Source: Salinigranum salinum
GTDB taxonomy: Archaea; Halobacteriota; Halobacteria; Halobacteriales; Haloferacaceae
NCBI RefSeq assembly: GCF_009176545.1
Contig: NZ_VTOJ01000001.1
Location: 1,488,001-1,552,000 of the forward strand
Direction of reading: 5' to 3'
Length of the DNA: 64,000 bases
Made by a program: the position numbers and the translations under genes. Shown in pieces: positions 53,807 through 62,700 of the stretch. The number at the start of each line of letters is the position of its first letter. Position 1 is the first letter of the stretch. Below the pieces are notes generated by a model that searched no databases, was not told the origin of the DNA, and saw only the letters and a program-made list of their open reading frames with translations.

Positions 53807-54058
53807 TTATCCGTGTCGGCCGACGTGGTAGAGGACGCCCCACAGGAACGACAGTGAAACCATGACGACGACCGTGCCAGCGAACTGCTCGTCGAGCGGG
53901 ATGCCGGCACCCGTGAGCCGGCGTAGTAACCGGATCACGGCGACCGACGCCTCTCCGAGCGGAGGCGCGTACGACCAGAGATACTTCGAGAGCATCGTGC
54001 CGACGATGAGGGTGGCGAACGCCGCGAGCGCGTGTGAACCGCCGGTCGTTGCGGGCAT
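53807..54058 (-). CDS. Small two-span membrane protein, hypothetical
   Basis: This 83-residue product has two hydrophobic segments, HALAAFATLIVGTMLSKYLW and GTVVVMVSLSFLWGVLYHVG, joined by a loop with RLLRRLTGAGIPL. The ATG at 54058 is immediately before the first segment; longer frames upstream are Arg/Pro-rich and not credible. No family recognised. Confidence 0.6.
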   Translation of the reverse strand: MPATTGGSHALAAFATLIVGTMLSKYLWSYAPPLGEASVAVIRLLRRLTGAGIPLDEQFAGTVVVMVSLSFLWGVLYHVGRHG

Positions 54059-54195
54059 ACAGAAGAGATGTTCAGTATTTCTCAAATAACTGTGGTCCGG
54101 GCGGCTTCGAACCGTGGCCCGCGCAGCTGTGGATCGTGATTCGAGAGACCGTGGTGGGCCGTCCGCGACGCGCGGGCGGTACCCCGTGGCACGGT

Positions 54196-54753
54196 TCACT
54201 CGTCGTCCGCGTCGGCCGCCTCGACGACCGTCTTTCCCGTCGCCGTCGGTACCACCCGTCTGTCGGCCCCGTCCCACTCTCGGTCGAGTTCGCGGCCCTC
54301 GAACAGCCGGTCGAGGAAGACGGCCAGTCCCGCCACTTCCGAGTGGGGCTGGTTCGTCACGGCGACGTTCCAGTCGGCGGCCTCGTACACCTCGAACGGG
54401 ACCTTCTGCGAGCCGACGACGACGAGGAGGGGGTCGCCGGCGTCGGCGTGGGCGTCGCGGATCGACCCCTCGACGTCCTGGACGCGCTCGCCGTACATCG
54501 TGAGGTGGACCACGCGCCCGTCCCACTCCCGGAGGCGGGGTCGCCACTCGTCGATCACCTCGACGTCGAACGGGCCGCCGAACCGGGCCGTGACCTCCTC
54601 GACGGTCGCTTTCGACCCCGACGCGTCGCCGACCAGCAGCGCCCGGTCGGCACCGAGCGCACGCGCCGTGAGCGCGACGTGGGTGGTCATCCGGTCGTCG
54701 CGGCCGGGACGGTGGCCCAGGCGGAGGACCACGACCGCGGCTGTGTCGTGCAT
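54196..54753 (-). CDS. trm56: tRNA (cytidine(56)-2'-O)-methyltransferase
   Basis: Archaeal Trm56 methylates the ribose of C56 in the tRNA T-loop. The 185-residue SPOUT enzyme begins with VLRLGHRPGRDDRMTTHVAL, the family hallmark. The SAM-binding knot is formed by LLVVVGSQKVPFEVYEAAD and NVAVTNQPHSEVAGLAVFLD. The ATG at 54753 gives the family start. It is followed by a gap of about 140 bases to the next minus-strand gene; the DICT protein gene precedes it by 22 bases. Confidence 0.94.
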   Translation of the reverse strand: MHDTAAVVVLRLGHRPGRDDRMTTHVALTARALGADRALLVGDASGSKATVEEVTARFGGPFDVEVIDEWRPRLREWDGRVVHLTMYGERVQDVEGSIRDAHADAGDPLLVVVGSQKVPFEVYEAADWNVAVTNQPHSEVAGLAVFLDRLFEGRELDREWDGADRRVVPTATGKTVVEAADADDE

Positions 54754-54775
54754 ACGCCGAGTCGGCCGGCCGGGG

Positions 54776-55534
54776 TTATGGGAGTTCGCTTTCGTGGTTC
54801 GCGGGGAAGCGCGAGGCCGAACTGAACACGCGCGCGACGACCGACGGGTCGTACGTCCAGAACCCCTCGAACCCCGCCGCGTGTTCGAGCGCGACGAGCC
54901 CACACGCCTGTCCCGGCGTCTTCCCGCCGTCGAACGCCATGAACCACACCTCGCCGAGTTCGCCGCCGTCGGTGTGGACCGTCACGCGGTCGAGGAGCGG
55001 TGGCCGCCAGTCCGCCAGCCCGTAGAGGTGGACGTCGAGTCCCCGCTCGGCGAGCGCCTCGTAGACGTCCGTCTGCGCCTCGAGCTTCGACAGCGCCTGG
55101 AACCCGACGTCGATCCGACCGGTGCCGACCCGCCAGGCGCGGTCTTCGATCTCGCGCGAGGTCGCGAGCAACTGCCGCCGGTCCAGCGACGAGAAGACCG
55201 TGTCCGGCAGCATCGACGTGAGCTTCCGGTAGGCCGCCTCCACCAGGTCGGGTGAGCCGATCTCGTGGATCTTCGGATGACCGAAGTCGTAGACTGCGGG
55301 GAGGTCGACGCTCCCCAGGTAGCGGTCGTCCTCGGTCACGGTGAGGAACGGTTCGCTCGCGCCTTCGGGGAGGAACTGGTGTTCGAGTTCCACGTGTCTG
55401 CTCTCGAAGATCTCGGCGAGCGCGTCGGGGAGCGCCGGTGCGTAGATCGTGACCGTGCGCCGCCGCTTTTCGACGCCGGCGACGAGTTCGGCGAACGTCT
55501 GCGGGGTCGACTCCTCGGTCACACAGTACCCCAT
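54776..55534 (-). CDS. DICT sensory domain protein
   Basis: The 252-residue protein has the DICT fold (diguanylate cyclase- and two-component-associated domain), recognised by TFAELVAGVEKRRRTVTIYA, the tract EAQTDVYEALAERGLDVHLY and WFMAFDGGKTPGQACGLVAL. In haloarchaea it is often free-standing or linked to transcription. The ligand is unknown. It is divergent from the epimerase gene, with a TATA box nearby, and directly upstream of trm56. Confidence 0.8.
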   Translation of the reverse strand: MGYCVTEESTPQTFAELVAGVEKRRRTVTIYAPALPDALAEIFESRHVELEHQFLPEGASEPFLTVTEDDRYLGSVDLPAVYDFGHPKIHEIGSPDLVEAAYRKLTSMLPDTVFSSLDRRQLLATSREIEDRAWRVGTGRIDVGFQALSKLEAQTDVYEALAERGLDVHLYGLADWRPPLLDRVTVHTDGGELGEVWFMAFDGGKTPGQACGLVALEHAAGFEGFWTYDPSVVARVFSSASRFPANHESELP

Positions 55535-55613
55535 GAAAGTCACACCTATTACAGTTCCGCCCCTGCCCGCTGGGCCGCTCCGCCGGTGACAACAGTGTCG
55601 CGATCAGAAACGC

Positions 55614-55625
55614 ACTTATATATAC
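55614..55625 (+). promoter_or_regulatory. TATA box of the epimerase gene
   Basis: TTATATATA at 55616-55624 is centred 26 bases above the ATG at 55646, indicating a leaderless transcript. As the element is nearly symmetrical it could also serve the divergent DICT gene, whose start is about 80 bases to the left. Confidence 0.7.
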
Positions 55626-55645
55626 GTTCAGAAGACCCACGACAG

Positions 55646-56590
55646 ATGAATCTCTCCGACAGCCGTGTCGTCGTCACTGGTGGAGCCGGGCTCGTCGGCT
55701 CGCACCTGGCGGCGATGCTCGCTCCCGACAACGAGGTGGTCGTCGCCGACGACCTCTCGAAGGGGACGCGCGAACGCGTCCCCGAGGGCGTCGAGTTCGT
55801 CCGGGCCGACATGACCGACCCGACCGACGTCGCCGCCGCGATCACGGCCGACGTCGACATCGTCTTCCACTTCGCCGCGTACACCGACACGAACTACGCC
55901 GATCCCAGACGGCTGTTCGAGGAGAACACCGAGATGACGTACAACGTCCTCGAACGGATGGACGAGGTCGGCGTCGACCACGTCGCCTTCACGTCGTCGT
56001 CGACGGTGTACGGCGAGGCGCCGATGCCGACGCCCGAGGATTACGCGCCCCTCGAACCCATCTCCGTCTACGGTGCCTCGAAGCTCGCCGACGAGGGGCT
56101 CGTCTCGACCTACGGCCACTCGTACGGGATGACAGCCTACGTCTTCCGTTTCGCCAACATCGTCGGCCCACGACAGCGGGGGAACGTCGTCCCCGACTTC
56201 ATCGAGAAACTCCTCTCGGATCCCGACAGCCTGGAGATCCTCGGCGACGGCCGCCAGGAGAAGTCGTATCTCCACGTCGACGACTGCGTCGACGCGATCC
56301 GCCACGTCGTCGAGAACACCTCCAAGCCCGTCAACACGTACAACCTCGGGACTCGGACGACCACGTCGGTCACGCGGATCGCCGACATCGTCGCCGACGT
56401 GATGGGGATCGACCCGACGTACGAGTACACGGGCGGCGACCGTGGCTGGACCGGCGACGTCCCGCGGATGCGCCTGTCGATCGAGAAGCTCTCGGCGCTC
56501 GGCTGGGAGCCGTCGACGGCGTCCGATGAGGCGGTCAGGCAGGCAGCCGAACAGCTGTACGACGAACTCCGCGCCGAACACGGCGAGTAG
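55646..56590 (+). CDS. NAD-dependent nucleotide-sugar epimerase/dehydratase (GalE-like)
   Basis: The 314-residue extended SDR has the NAD motif VTGGAGLVGSHLA (about 10-22), the catalytic serine/threonine in TSSSTVYGEA, the YxxxK pair in YGASKLADE and the sugar part with RFANIVGPRQRGNVVPDFIE. Members epimerise UDP-sugars or convert them for glycan synthesis. The exact sugar cannot be read. The ATG sits 26 bases below a TATA box. It could supply the glycosylation machinery represented here by the GT2 fusion at 10363. Confidence 0.92.
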   Translation: MNLSDSRVVVTGGAGLVGSHLAAMLAPDNEVVVADDLSKGTRERVPEGVEFVRADMTDPTDVAAAITADVDIVFHFAAYTDTNYADPRRLFEENTEMTYNVLERMDEVGVDHVAFTSSSTVYGEAPMPTPEDYAPLEPISVYGASKLADEGLVSTYGHSYGMTAYVFRFANIVGPRQRGNVVPDFIEKLLSDPDSLEILGDGRQEKSYLHVDDCVDAIRHVVENTSKPVNTYNLGTRTTTSVTRIADIVADVMGIDPTYEYTGGDRGWTGDVPRMRLSIEKLSALGWEPSTASDEAVRQAAEQLYDELRAEHGE

Positions 56591-56642
56591 CGCGAGGGGA
56601 GAGAGCGAGACACCTTTCACCGCGCGAGCCCTCCGTCCCCCC

Positions 56643-57470
56643 GTGCAGGTCGTCGGCTACGACACCGCCTCGGCGACGCTCCTCCTGAGCCGCGGCTCCG
56701 ACGACCACGACCACGACCGTGACGACAGCGATCCCGCTCACACGGCGGGAACGGTCGAGTCGGTCGCGCTCGAACCGGGAACCGAACTCGCGTGGACGCT
56801 CGGCGACCGCCACTGCGCCGGGACGCTCACCAGGTGGGACGGCTCCGAAGGTCCCGAACACCTCGCCTGCGACGCGTCCGGAGCGCCGCACTGTCCCGAA
56901 CACACCTCGACGTGGGTCTGTGCACGCTGTACCGGCACCTGTCTCAAGGACGAGATGGACTGTTACGACGACCACGCGGTCTACCTCGCGGCGTTCGCCC
57001 CCGACGCGTTCAAGGTGGGCGTGACGAAACTGTGGCGACTCGAGACCCGCCTCCGCGAACAGGGTGCCGACCGGGGCGCACACCTCTACACGGTCTCCAA
57101 CGGACGGATCGCCCGCGAACTCGAGGCCGAGATCGCGGCCGACCCCGAGTCGGGACTCTCGGACTTCGTCCGCGTCGACACCAAGCGGGCGGGACTCGGC
57201 ACGCGCGTCGACGACGAGGCCTGGGCGAGGCTGCTCGACGGGTTCGAGGTTCGCGACCGGTACGAGTTCGACTACGGGCTCGGCCTGACGGAACGGCCCG
57301 TCGCGGAGACGATCGCCACCGGCACGGTCAGAGGCACGAAGGGTCGGCTCCTGGTGCTCGACCACGCCCGGAGCAGCTACGCGGTCGACCTCCGGGACCT
57401 CGTCGGCTACGAACTCGTCGAGGGCGGGACCGAACGAAATCTTCAGTCGAGCCTGGGGGCGTTCGGCTGA
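56643..57470 (+). CDS. DUF2797 family protein
   Basis: The 275-residue product starts with GTG (VQVVGYDTAS). The typical DUF2797 zinc-type cluster is CDASGAPHCPEHTSTWVCAR with CTGTCLKDEMDCYDDH. Then comes a GIY-YIG-like segment FAPDAFKVGVTKLWRLETRL, with EQGADRGAHLYTVSNGRIAR. A nuclease-like fold on nucleic acid is plausible, but activity is unproven. It begins 52 bases after the epimerase gene on the same strand. Confidence 0.85.
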   Translation: MQVVGYDTASATLLLSRGSDDHDHDRDDSDPAHTAGTVESVALEPGTELAWTLGDRHCAGTLTRWDGSEGPEHLACDASGAPHCPEHTSTWVCARCTGTCLKDEMDCYDDHAVYLAAFAPDAFKVGVTKLWRLETRLREQGADRGAHLYTVSNGRIARELEAEIAADPESGLSDFVRVDTKRAGLGTRVDDEAWARLLDGFEVRDRYEFDYGLGLTERPVAETIATGTVRGTKGRLLVLDHARSSYAVDLRDLVGYELVEGGTERNLQSSLGAFG

Positions 57471-57580
57471 TCGGACGGGGACGCAGAACTGGGCGAGGCG
57501 GCCGACGACCGGAAGACACTGTCTGTCACGCCGCCGTCGAGACGTGGTGTTTTTTACGACCGTACGGACGAGTGAAACAC

Positions 57581-57775
57581 ATGGGCTTCGGGAGCTACGA
57601 CGAGTCCGAGCAGGAACGGCAGCAACAGGACACCGACGGCGACGATGACGACGACGGCGTCAACGTCCACGAACACGACCACGACGGGGAGGTCAGCGTC
57701 GAATCGGACGTCTCGACGGACGACCTCGTGAGTCGGCTCGGCGAGATGCGTGACGCGGACGAGACCGACGAGTAG
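57581..57775 (+). CDS. Small acidic haloarchaeal protein (DUF5786-like)
   Basis: The 64-residue protein MGFGSYDESEQERQQQDTDG continues with an Asp-rich tract, VNVHEHDHDGEVSVE and the C-terminal SDVSTDDLVSRLGEMRD. I recall the family as DUF5786, conserved in haloarchaea and of unknown function. TTTTTTA at 57550-57556 is centred 28 bases above the ATG, supporting the start and a leaderless transcript. Confidence 0.8.
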   Translation: MGFGSYDESEQERQQQDTDGDDDDDGVNVHEHDHDGEVSVESDVSTDDLVSRLGEMRDADETDE

Positions 57776-57901
57776 TCGATCGGTCCCCGTTCTCGCGGAC
57801 GGCGTCGGTTCGGCGCGTACAGCCGAGAGCGGCTGGTTCTCGCCGGCGTGCGTCGAGGGGAGGCCAGGATCGTGCGACCGACCGTGACGTGATCGCGCCG
57901 G

Positions 57902-59623
57902 TCAGCCCGACAGTTCGACCCGGACCTCGTTCTCTGTGACGTGGAGGAACTGGATGAACTCCGCCCCGTCGACCGTATCGTAGATCAGGACGCCCGACGA
58001 CAGCTCCTCACTAACCCGGTTCTGGCTCCCGCCGGGTCCCGCGTCGACGGTGAGCTCGAAGTCGGGCCCCATCCGCGAGAAGTAGTGGTTGATGACGAAG
58101 TCGATCGTCTCGCTGTTCCCGTCGGTGACGGTTCCGGGATCCTCGTCGTGCTGGTCGAAGACGATCGAGCCGGGTGCCTCCTGATCCTTTATGGCGTTGC
58201 CGAAGTGCCACTTGTTGTCGCTGCCCTGGATGTCGATGTCGCCGTACTCCATCGCGAACGACGACGTGAGATCCGCGTCCAGTCGCGGGGCCCCGCTACT
58301 GCAGTCGACGTGGATGGGCCGGCTCTGGAGGTGCGGGTCCGAGAGCGTCCGCTCCCACTCCTCGCTCGGCGCGGAGCTGTTGTGGCGGTAGTACACCGAG
58401 ACGCTGAGCTCCGTGCTGCCCTTGGTGAACCCGTCCGCGGTGGCGGAGTCGCAGCGTCCCTGGCCCGCGAAGTGGAGTTCGAACTGCTGGCCGTTCGGCC
58501 CCTGGTGGTACATCGACCAGTGGAGCTGGTTGAACGCGTTGGAGTTCGAGGTGTCCGGTTCGAGGGAGAGCGTGAAGTCCGAGACGTTGTGCTGCTGGGC
58601 GACGCTGGGCGCTTCGACCGCGTCACCGACCAGCGGCATGTCGAAGGGCCCCGGCGCGCCCTTGAGCGTCACGAGCTCGATCGACGCGGTCTCGTTCGCG
58701 TGGTCCACCGTGAGGTTCCCCTCCGTTCGCTCCGTGAAGTACGTCGCCCACCCGCGGTAGTGGTCGCTGTGGACGGTAACGACGACCGTCCCGTTCTCGA
58801 CCGGGTTGTCGTAGCTGCTGTCGTCGGCGTCGTCGTAGGGTGCACCCGTCCCGTCGACCGTGTTGGCGGTCTCGTTCGGGAACACCCGCACCACCTTCTT
58901 CGACGACGAGACGGGCGAGACCTCCGCGCTGACGCGCCCGGCGGCACCACCGGAGCCGGTGACGCGGACGAGCGGCATGGTCAACGTCTGGTCGCGGTAG
59001 TGGAACTCGGGCGGCGAGACCATCACCGTGCCGTCGTCCTGGGTGCGCCAGACGCCGCCACCCTCGTAGGCGACGACGGTGTCGCCGGTCGTGTACCGGA
59101 CCGATCCGAGCGAACGGTTGAGGATGCGCTCGTTCTGCGTCCCGGTGAAGTTGTGGTGGACGACGCGGATCCACCCACTGTCGGAGTCGACCTCGTAGCT
59201 CCCGTCGGCGTTCCCGCTCAGCGTCACCCGCTGGCTCTCGGCCTCGCCGAGTGCCGCCATCGCGCCCCGGGAGTCGAGGAGCGTCATCGCGTGTTCCGTC
59301 CGCTGGATGTCCGCGGCGTCTTGCGTGTCCGACAGCGCGGACCCGCCGAGGGCGACCACCGCCGTCACGCCGATGGCGGCGATCGCAAGCAGCAGCGCGA
59401 CGCCGACCGTCGTCGACTGGCCACTACGGTCGCGGACCAGCCGGTAGAGCCAGGGCGGTCGTCGAGGCCCCCGGGCACCGGCAGTCGGCGTCCGCCCGCG
59501 ACCACCCCTCCGCCGCCGGTGCCGTCGGCGTGGTCGGTCGGCACGCCGGACCGGATGCTGTCGGTCGTCGACGTCTCGATCGTGGCGGTCGTTGTCGGTG
59601 TCCGTGTCGTTGGTGTCGTGCAT
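57902..59623 (-). CDS. Surface protein with N-terminal pilin-like segment, last gene of the pilus-like operon
   Basis: The 573-residue protein has a 65-residue Arg/Asp-rich N-terminal region, then DRSGQSTTVGVALLLAIAAI followed by a hydrophobic stretch to about residue 95, like an archaeal pilin H-domain. The rest is a large beta-rich extracellular part with many Asn-x-Ser/Thr sequons. The true start may be nearer the pilin segment (a GTG at VRDRSG), because the basic extension is atypical. It probably decorates or primes a pilus-like fibre. Confidence 0.75.
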   Translation of the reverse strand: MHDTNDTDTDNDRHDRDVDDRQHPVRRADRPRRRHRRRRGGRGRTPTAGARGPRRPPWLYRLVRDRSGQSTTVGVALLLAIAAIGVTAVVALGGSALSDTQDAADIQRTEHAMTLLDSRGAMAALGEAESQRVTLSGNADGSYEVDSDSGWIRVVHHNFTGTQNERILNRSLGSVRYTTGDTVVAYEGGGVWRTQDDGTVMVSPPEFHYRDQTLTMPLVRVTGSGGAAGRVSAEVSPVSSSKKVVRVFPNETANTVDGTGAPYDDADDSSYDNPVENGTVVVTVHSDHYRGWATYFTERTEGNLTVDHANETASIELVTLKGAPGPFDMPLVGDAVEAPSVAQQHNVSDFTLSLEPDTSNSNAFNQLHWSMYHQGPNGQQFELHFAGQGRCDSATADGFTKGSTELSVSVYYRHNSSAPSEEWERTLSDPHLQSRPIHVDCSSGAPRLDADLTSSFAMEYGDIDIQGSDNKWHFGNAIKDQEAPGSIVFDQHDEDPGTVTDGNSETIDFVINHYFSRMGPDFELTVDAGPGGSQNRVSEELSSGVLIYDTVDGAEFIQFLHVTENEVRVELSG

Positions 59624-59654
59624 GGTGGTTAGTCGGTGGTGTCGTGCGTGGTGG

Positions 59655-60413
59655 TCACTCGAACGTGATGCCGACGAGCGTCTGCTGGACGTACGTCCGC
59701 TGGGTGCCGGTGACGGAACAGGAGACGCTGTTGCCGACGATCGGATCGCACGAGACGTCGGTGTGTCGTCCCAGTTCGCGCTTCCAGGCGTCCGGTCGCT
59801 GCGAGGTGACGTTCACCGTCACGTCGACCGTCTCGGTGGTCTCCGCCACCGTGAGCCCGAAGCTCCCCCGCTGTCCCTCCGGCGTCTGCGCACGGACGAG
59901 GACGGTCGTGGTTCCGCCGACGGTGTTCGTGTCCCCGGCACTCCGCGTCGCGACGATCGGAAGGAGCACGCGCTCCTGGCTCAGGATGAACTCGGAGTGA
60001 CGCACGATCACCGACCCACTGGCGTCCTCGCGGAAGATGGCGCCGTTGACGTAGACGATCCGGCCGTCACCGGTGTCGTAGACGATCGGCTGGGCGTCGA
60101 ACTCGACGCTCTCCGTGGTGGTGCCGTTGTCGACGGAGACGTTGAACGTGGTGGCGTCGGCGAGACGCAGCTGGGCGTCGGCGACCTTCACCTCCGTCGC
60201 GCGGCTCGGCGCCCCGCGCCGAACCATGTCGTCGAAGTTGTCCCCCATCACGTCGAACGCCCGCTCGGCGTTGTTGAGCCGCTCGAAGTCGCGGGTGTCC
60301 TGCAGACCACCGAAGCCCAGGGCGAACGTGAGCCCGACCGTCGACAGGATCAGCGCGAAGATGAACACGAAGCCGAGCGTGTCGCTGACGCCCCGGTCGG
60401 TCCCCCCGATCAT
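59655..60413 (-). CDS. Pilin-like protein (RGVSDTLGF type, DUF7289-like)
   Basis: The 252-residue protein begins TDRGVSDTLGFVFIFALILS and continues hydrophobic to about residue 34, followed by GFGGLQDTRDFERLNNAERA. The extracellular part is beta-rich with NxT/S sites and a cysteine pair near the end (VSCDPIVGNSVSCSVTG). The start overlaps the stop of the upstream gene (ATGA). The motif after the charged residue resembles prepilin-peptidase substrates; I recall the family as DUF7289. Confidence 0.8.
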   Translation of the reverse strand: MIGGTDRGVSDTLGFVFIFALILSTVGLTFALGFGGLQDTRDFERLNNAERAFDVMGDNFDDMVRRGAPSRATEVKVADAQLRLADATTFNVSVDNGTTTESVEFDAQPIVYDTGDGRIVYVNGAIFREDASGSVIVRHSEFILSQERVLLPIVATRSAGDTNTVGGTTTVLVRAQTPEGQRGSFGLTVAETTETVDVTVNVTSQRPDAWKRELGRHTDVSCDPIVGNSVSCSVTGTQRTYVQQTLVGITFE

Positions 60414-61024
60414 CGCTCTCTCACCACCAGTTCGCCGGCCCCGGCGTCGTACTCGACGACGAGGTCGCCGCCGACGACGCTGCCGGTCGCCAGGGACTGT
60501 TTCGTCACCAGCCGGAACTTCACCAAGACGTCGACCGACGCGGCCGTGAGCGTCACCTCGTAGATCCGCACGTTCGGCGTGGGATCGATCTCGATTGTGT
60601 ACGCCGAACTCCCCACGCGACGGGGGTGGTTCGAGCGGACCGTGACGTCGCCGTCGATCGCCGAGGCGAGCCGGTCGGCGCCCTCGACGTCCGCGATGAG
60701 CGTCTGTCCCACCACCTCCAGTTCGGATCGGATCACCTGCTCGCGCTCGCTCTCGACGAACCCCCCGGCGGCGATCATCAGCCCCGAGATGAGGATGCTG
60801 GCGATGGCGAGCGAGAGCACGTAGCCGAGCGCCGTCGAAACCCCACGTTCGTCGTCGCGAAGCGTCAAACCGACCGACGTGGGTGCGCGGTCGTCGTCGC
60901 GGAGTGTCGACCCGACGGGCGCGGGCGTGCGGTCGTCGTCGTCGGAGGGCCGTCGGCACCGCCCCCGACGACGAGCAGGGGGGCAGTCACGGACACCGGA
61001 CCGAGCGTCGCGAGGCCGGATCAT
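60410..61024 (-). CDS. Pilin-like protein (RGVSTALGY type, DUF7266-like)
   Basis: The 204-residue product has a variable 55-residue basic and Asp-rich leader including two similar copies of a TLRDDDR/TLRDDER unit, then RGVSTALGYVLSLAIASILI, a pilin-like helix, and a beta-rich C-terminal domain. It overlaps its neighbours by four bases on both sides (ATGA). The short leader repeat suggests local duplication. Probably a minor pilin; I recall DUF7266. Confidence 0.78.
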   Translation of the reverse strand: MIRPRDARSGVRDCPPARRRGRCRRPSDDDDRTPAPVGSTLRDDDRAPTSVGLTLRDDERGVSTALGYVLSLAIASILISGLMIAAGGFVESEREQVIRSELEVVGQTLIADVEGADRLASAIDGDVTVRSNHPRRVGSSAYTIEIDPTPNVRIYEVTLTAASVDVLVKFRLVTKQSLATGSVVGGDLVVEYDAGAGELVVRER

Positions 61025-62091
61025 CGGATCTCCTCCGGTGGTTCTATGTCGATCGTCGTCCGGTAGTAGACGTCGGTACTCTCGTACGTGACCGTGATCG
61101 TCGCCTCGTAGACCACGGCAGTGATGAACGGCGAGCCTTCTTCGGGACCCGGCCCCTCGTCGTTGTCGTAGAAGTTCTCTCCCGGTCCGTACGACAGACC
61201 GGAACTGACGGTGAGTCCGTACGTCCCGGCGACGTTGTCCGCGTTGGCGAAGCTGACCTCGACGTTCTCGTTCTCCAGGTCGGCGTCCGGCATGTCGAGC
61301 AGCTCCAGCGCCGGACAGGCCGTGCCGTTGACACTCGCGTTCGTGACGTCGATGTGAGCCGGCGAGCTGCCGGGGTGGGTACACTGGTCGGCGTAGTTGG
61401 TGTCGTTTACTACGGCCACGGTCACGTCGTCGCCGCCAGTGTCGAGGTCGTCGTAGACGTAGACGCTCCACGTATCGGCCCCGTTCTCGAAGTCGACGCG
61501 GAACGGGAAGTTGGCCAGCGTGGTCACCCTCGATCCAACGATCGAGTCCTGATCGACGGTGAACTGGACGTCACGGACCGCGACGTCGTCGGCGACCTCG
61601 TACGTGGGCGTGTACGATCGGTTCGTGAAGTTCCGTGAGGCGTTCGTCTGTGCGATCCGCGTCCCGTGTTCCGCGGTGTCGACGGAGACGCTCGCGACCC
61701 GGGCACGGCGGGCCGCGTGGATGCCGGTCGTGTCGCTCCAGTTCGCGACGCTGCGTTCGTACAGTTGCTTGACGCCCTGCGGATCGCCGGTCGGATCGTC
61801 CCAGTTCTTGTCGTCGGTGTTGTTCGCGCTCTCTTCGATCAGGAGGTCGCGGGCCGCGTCCGTGGCGGCGGCCCGGTAGCTGATCGACGGATCGGTCCCC
61901 GGGTCGGTGTTCCGCGTCGCCAGGTTCTCGGTGAAGATGGCGGTGTTCAACAGGAGCGCGAAGCCGACGAACAGCACCGCGAGCGACAGCGCGGCCACGA
62001 GGAATAGCTGGCCGCGGTCGTTGTCGCTGGCCCGGCTCCCCTGGTTTCGACCGTGGCGCGGTCGCGTCGGCGGTCGCCTCACATCCGCCAT
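61021..62091 (-). CDS. Pilin-like protein with RGQLFLVAAL segment (DUF7261-like)
   Basis: The 356-residue protein has a 35-residue basic head, then NDRGQLFLVAALSLAVLFVG and a single membrane helix to about residue 60, then an extracellular domain with many sequons (NAS, NRS, NDT, NGT) and two cysteines near THPGSS and NGTACP. The ATG at 62091 overlaps the upstream gene by 13 bases; a GTG nine bases later would overlap by four. I recall this family as DUF7261. Confidence 0.78.
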   Translation of the reverse strand: MADVRRPPTRPRHGRNQGSRASDNDRGQLFLVAALSLAVLFVGFALLLNTAIFTENLATRNTDPGTDPSISYRAAATDAARDLLIEESANNTDDKNWDDPTGDPQGVKQLYERSVANWSDTTGIHAARRARVASVSVDTAEHGTRIAQTNASRNFTNRSYTPTYEVADDVAVRDVQFTVDQDSIVGSRVTTLANFPFRVDFENGADTWSVYVYDDLDTGGDDVTVAVVNDTNYADQCTHPGSSPAHIDVTNASVNGTACPALELLDMPDADLENENVEVSFANADNVAGTYGLTVSSGLSYGPGENFYDNDEGPGPEEGSPFITAVVYEATITVTYESTDVYYRTTIDIEPPEEIR

Positions 62092-62696
62092 ACGACCACC
62101 TCCACCTCGAGGACGTTGTACAGCGGGCCGGGATGTCGGTCGGCGGCGTAGAACGTCGTCGAGTTCTCCAGCGTGTGCGTCGTCTCCGTCCCGTCTGCCG
62201 CGTAGAGGACGTCGTCGTCGTACAGCGTGACGAGCCACCGGGCGGAGATGGCGTTGTCGCTCGGCCCGCCCATGCGGACGATCGTCTGTCGTCGGACCGT
62301 CCGCTCGCTCGTCGTGTGGTGGACGTAGAGGTTGAACGCGATCCCGCGATCGAGGAACGTCTCGTTGAGCGTCTCGCCGAGTGCCGTCGGTGGGCCGCCG
62401 GCGACGAACGTCCCCTCGAACGTGTTCCCGTGGAACCGTCCCGTCGAGTTGTTCACGGCGAGAAGCGTCGGTTCGAGCGTCCCGTTCTCCGCGGCTGCGG
62501 CGAGCACGCCCGTCGCGACCGCCTCCTGCTGGTTCTCGATGTGCTGGCTCGACGTCGACGCGGTGAGTGGCGTGACGGCCGTCACCTGCAGGGCGAAGAC
62601 GATGCTCGCCAACAGGATCGTCGCGGCGGCGAACGCCTCCAGCGTGTGCGCCTGCCCGCGTCCGGCGTCCCCCGTCCCGCGTGCGTCGTCGTCCAT
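62079..62696 (-). CDS. Pilin-like protein with RGQAHTLE segment (DUF7288-like)
   Basis: The 205-residue protein has GRGQAHTLEAFAAATILLAS with the conserved glutamate a few residues into the hydrophobic helix, as the E5 of pilins, then a distinctive TPLTASTSSQHIENQQEAVA segment. The rest is a beta-rich domain with NGT, NST and NET sites. It is four bases below the upstream stop. I recall DUF7288. Confidence 0.8.
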   Translation of the reverse strand: MDDDARGTGDAGRGQAHTLEAFAAATILLASIVFALQVTAVTPLTASTSSQHIENQQEAVATGVLAAAAENGTLEPTLLAVNNSTGRFHGNTFEGTFVAGGPPTALGETLNETFLDRGIAFNLYVHHTTSERTVRRQTIVRMGGPSDNAISARWLVTLYDDDVLYAADGTETTHTLENSTTFYAADRHPGPLYNVLEVEVVVWRM

Positions 62697-62700
62697 CTGC

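Noticed and set aside
54085..54125. tRNA-like T-arm (GGTTCGAA on the minus strand) near the start of a small membrane protein gene
   Set aside because: Only three of five T-stem pairs form and no anticodon or D-arm can be placed upstream. A simple hairpin explains the sequence better.
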